Below the pieces are notes generated by a model that made no database searches, had not been told where the DNA came from, and saw only the letters and a list, made by a program, of their open reading frames with translations. Position numbers and translations under genes: made by a program. Below are positions 61,769 through 64,000 of a stretch of 64,000 bases of DNA, piece after piece. The DNA is taken from positions 434,001 to 498,000 of the forward strand of contig JAKOGH010000812.1 in NCBI GenBank assembly GCA_024811115.1, written 5' to 3'. Numbering within the stretch: the first letter of the stretch is position 1; every line of letters begins with the position of its first letter. This DNA comes from Terana coerulea. Taxonomy: Eukaryota > Basidiomycota > Agaricomycetes > Polyporales > Phanerochaetaceae.

Positions 61769-62403
61769 TAGTGTTGCCGAAGTTCAGTTTGGTTCAGTTT
61801 GGGCCCATTTTTGTCCGAATCAGAACCAAACTAAATCAAACCAGCATGAACTGGTTCAGTCAGTTTGGTTCAGGGTTTGAACTAGTTTGAACTATTGAAC
61901 CATGTATATATCTGCTTTACTCTGTCAAATCAGTATAATTGCAATGGTAGATCATAATAGAGTTATATATTGACATCTAAAAGGGTTTGTATAGTGCAAA
62001 AGCCTTATATTATAATCATTTTGAAGCTCAGTGTCTGATAGAGGCTGCCAGTTGCCATTTTTGGCAGCTATTGATGGCATCATGTATACACCAAAACATA
62101 AGCAAAGTGACATTTGGTGCTCAGTTTACAAGCACAATAATGAAAAAATAATTTAAATATGCTACAGTAAGTAAGTTCATGTACTTTTCTCTATGAATCC
62201 CAGTACAAATACACTACATAACATGTAGATGGTTTATGGTTAAAATCAGTTTGAACTTGGTTTGGGGCATAACAGCCATGCCCTGAACCAAAGAACTGAA
62301 CCAAGTTACCTAGAGGCCAAACCTGAACTGAACTGAACCACACGGTTCAGTTCATCAATTCTGGTTTTGAACCACTGAACCAAACTGAACTTTGGCAACA
62401 CTA
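61769..62403. mobile_element. hAT-like MITE nested in TIR element
   Basis: The 635-bp element has TIRs TAGTGTTGCC(G/A)AAGTTCAG that continue as TTTGGTTCAG, about 28 bp. It is flanked by imperfect 8-bp duplications cctagtac (61761-61768) and cctcctac (62404-62411). Inside, short units of the GAACCAAACTGAAC type recur in both orientations near each end. It is non-coding. TAG-starting TIRs plus 8-bp duplications point to hAT, as for the element at 773-1129, but the two are different families. Confidence 0.8.
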
Positions 62404-63264
62404 CCTCCTACTATTTCTAAAATTCTACCTAATGCCTGCTGATAAGCACTACTGTACATTAATGACCTGACAGGGTGTCACATGTCACAAGGGGTCCTGC
62501 CTGTTTGCTATCCAGGTTTATGTCACTGGTCACAGAGGGGTCCGCCAGCTTGTGACAGATAAGTTCTTACTCCCAAATTTCTGGGCCTGTGGTGCAATGA
62601 GCTTTCTTTTCCACTCGACACACTTGAATGAGGTATTTGTAGTGGATGCTGCAACATTAATAGTCAAATAATGGCAAGTAAACACCAAATTTGGCTTTAG
62701 ATGGCCCACTTATCACTGGTTTCTGGAAGTGTGTCACAAGCCCTTGACCTCGCCATCGCTCATTCGGATTGTTGCAAAAATGTCACAGTCATAACCAGCT
62801 CTGTTAGGTCATTAATGTACAGTAATTCATTGCACATAAGCATCAAAGTAACACAACTAGATAAATATATGCATAAGGCCAATAAGGTGAATTAGTGAGG
62901 TCCTTTGCTAATTGTCTTAATTGTTTTATATATTAGGGCAATTAGCACTACTTCTCTGCTATTCTGCTTCTTACTGCCCTATTTTGTCCCTTACATACAG
63001 CTATACTACCACTACTGCTTGATTAGTCATCTGAAAAATCCCCTGCTAATCTGGGCTGATACATTATATTGCATGTTTGGTTATCTACACACAAAACTAA
63101 ACTACCTAACATACCAAACTACTTATACTGTGCAGACAAGCCTGCACAGCAGGTGCCATACTTGTCTGTGTGTTGTATTTGTCAGTAATGTACTTACATA
63201 CACTGCTACTCTGCCCCTCATGTCATGCTAGCCCTTTCTAACAAGGATGCTCATCAGCATCAGT

Positions 63265-63785
63265 CTGCATGTGTCATGCTTCGCTATGTTCCACACGCTG
63301 GCGCTGGCGTGGTGTGTGTGCTGTACTCATTGGCATTGCGCTTGTGTAGGTCGCTGCTCTGGTCCTTGCCGTGCACTGGCCCTTTGTGTCAGTGCGCTTA
63401 CCTGCGTCAACCTATGCATGCTGTGCTTCACTACATCTCATGCACCAGCATTGGTATGGTGCGCATCCATTGGCACTATACGTACATGCATATGTTGTTG
63501 CCACACTCTTCATGCCATGCGCGCCAGCTTCTTGTACATCAGCGGCACGCTTGCCTGCGTGGGTCTGCGCATGCTATGCTTTGCCATATCTCGCACGCTG
63601 GCGTTAGCATGGTGTGTGTCCGTCGGCACCATACATGTATGCGCTCGTTGTCCCGCCCCTATGTATTATGTGCACCCTGGCGCTTGTGCATTGGTGTCAC
63701 ACTCACCAATGTTGGTTTGTGCATGTTATGCTTTGCCATGTCCCACGCATGCTGGTGTCAGCATAGTGTGCATTGTTGCAGATGG
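63265..63785 (+). repeat. Degenerate tandem repeat, about 152-bp unit
   Basis: The block TGCTATGCTTTGCCAT, followed by a CACGCTGGCGTT-like stretch and GGTGTGTGTCC, recurs near 63271, 63418, 63569 and 63722. Spacing is about 147-153 bp, giving roughly 3.4 diverged copies. An open frame of 212 codons through this area (63247-63885) is Cys/His/Leu-rich and repetitive only because the repeat unit is close to a multiple of three. Confidence 0.7.
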
Positions 63786-64000
63786 ACATGCATATGTAGT
63801 ATTATTTTTTCATTTTCCCTGCATTTATTTAGCACAAATACATGGCTTAGTAGCAGCTCCAGAGCCTTGGACTTTATTCCGATGATCCCGGCGCTTAGCG
63901 CCCAAACGTGGCTCGATTCTTCTCATGCTCTTAGACTCTTAGCACTCAGACTCTCTTGCCTTGCTCCTCATCTCAACTTCTTGGTCATTAGGGATAAGAT
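63774..64000 (-). repeat. Right inverted-repeat arm
   Basis: Reverse complement of the arm at 61337-61566. It runs to the last base of the window, so its end is not defined. Confidence 0.75.

Larger units (their letters stand above)
61337..64000. mobile_element. Large TIR element, partly outside the window
   Basis: The first about 230 bp (61337-61566) are repeated inverted at the window end (63774-64000). Shared landmarks are AATGACCAAG, GGGCGCTAAGCGCCGGGATC, and a run GAAAATGAAAAATAATACTA. The element is at least 2.66 kb; the outer boundary on the right is not visible, so no target duplication can be checked. I see no transposase. The interior holds a nested hAT MITE and a tandem repeat. 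It is probably a non-autonomous DNA transposon or a structural inverted repeat. Confidence 0.75.

Noticed and set aside
63247..63885. Cys-rich 212-aa protein gene
   Set aside because: The frame is open because of the tandem repeat; the residues repeat with the DNA unit and no promoter or splice context supports it.

Overview
The window is eukaryotic genomic DNA from a filamentous basidiomycete, most likely an Agaricomycete and perhaps a polypore. Genes carry many short GT-AG introns of about 38 to 70 bp, often with CTAAC/CTGAC branch-like sites. The gene families fit the same group: DUF6535 proteins, basidiomycete F-box-like arrays and DHA1/DHA2 transporters. All gene models below were spliced by eye by matching reading phase at each junction, so exon ends are predictions.

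Region by region. 0-4.1 kb is a dead DUF6535 gene on the minus strand, broken by frameshifts, a solo LTR and a hAT-type MITE. 6-14.5 kb is a housekeeping block: a FIT/Scs3 lipid-droplet protein, HEM2 (ALA dehydratase), cytosolic isoleucyl-tRNA synthetase in 11 exons, and the spliceosomal zinc-finger protein Snu23. 14.9-17.4 kb holds an intact DUF6535 paralogue. 18.2-34.8 kb is bracketed by two tail-to-tail DHA1-type MFS transporters with the same 11-exon plan; the left one carries a 1-bp frameshift. Between them lie a decayed UGP1-like gene, an SDR, an FAD oxidoreductase and mitochondrial ribosomal protein L1. 37.4-52.5 kb is an F-box/LRR-like cluster of five loci, interrupted by a DHA2 drug:H+ antiporter. 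53-59.2 kb holds a nucleoplasmin-like (FKBP39/Fpr4 N-terminal) gene without a PPIase domain, an unknown 229-aa gene, a second SDR and a flavin monooxygenase. 61.3-64 kb is a large terminal-inverted-repeat element that reaches the window end, with a nested hAT MITE and a tandem repeat of about 152 bp.

The genes do not form an obvious single pathway. Conserved core genes (HEM2, IleRS, SNU23, FIT, MRPL1) are interspersed with fast-turnover families in which duplicates sit near their decaying relatives. The best leads are: the repeated one-base losses in C/G runs that break four F-box loci and the UGP1-like gene; a shared C-terminal CxCW...CxxC signature in three F-box-like proteins; the clean empty-site reconstructions of the transposon insertions; and the inverted MFS pair. 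I found no rRNA, tRNA or CRISPR that I could support.
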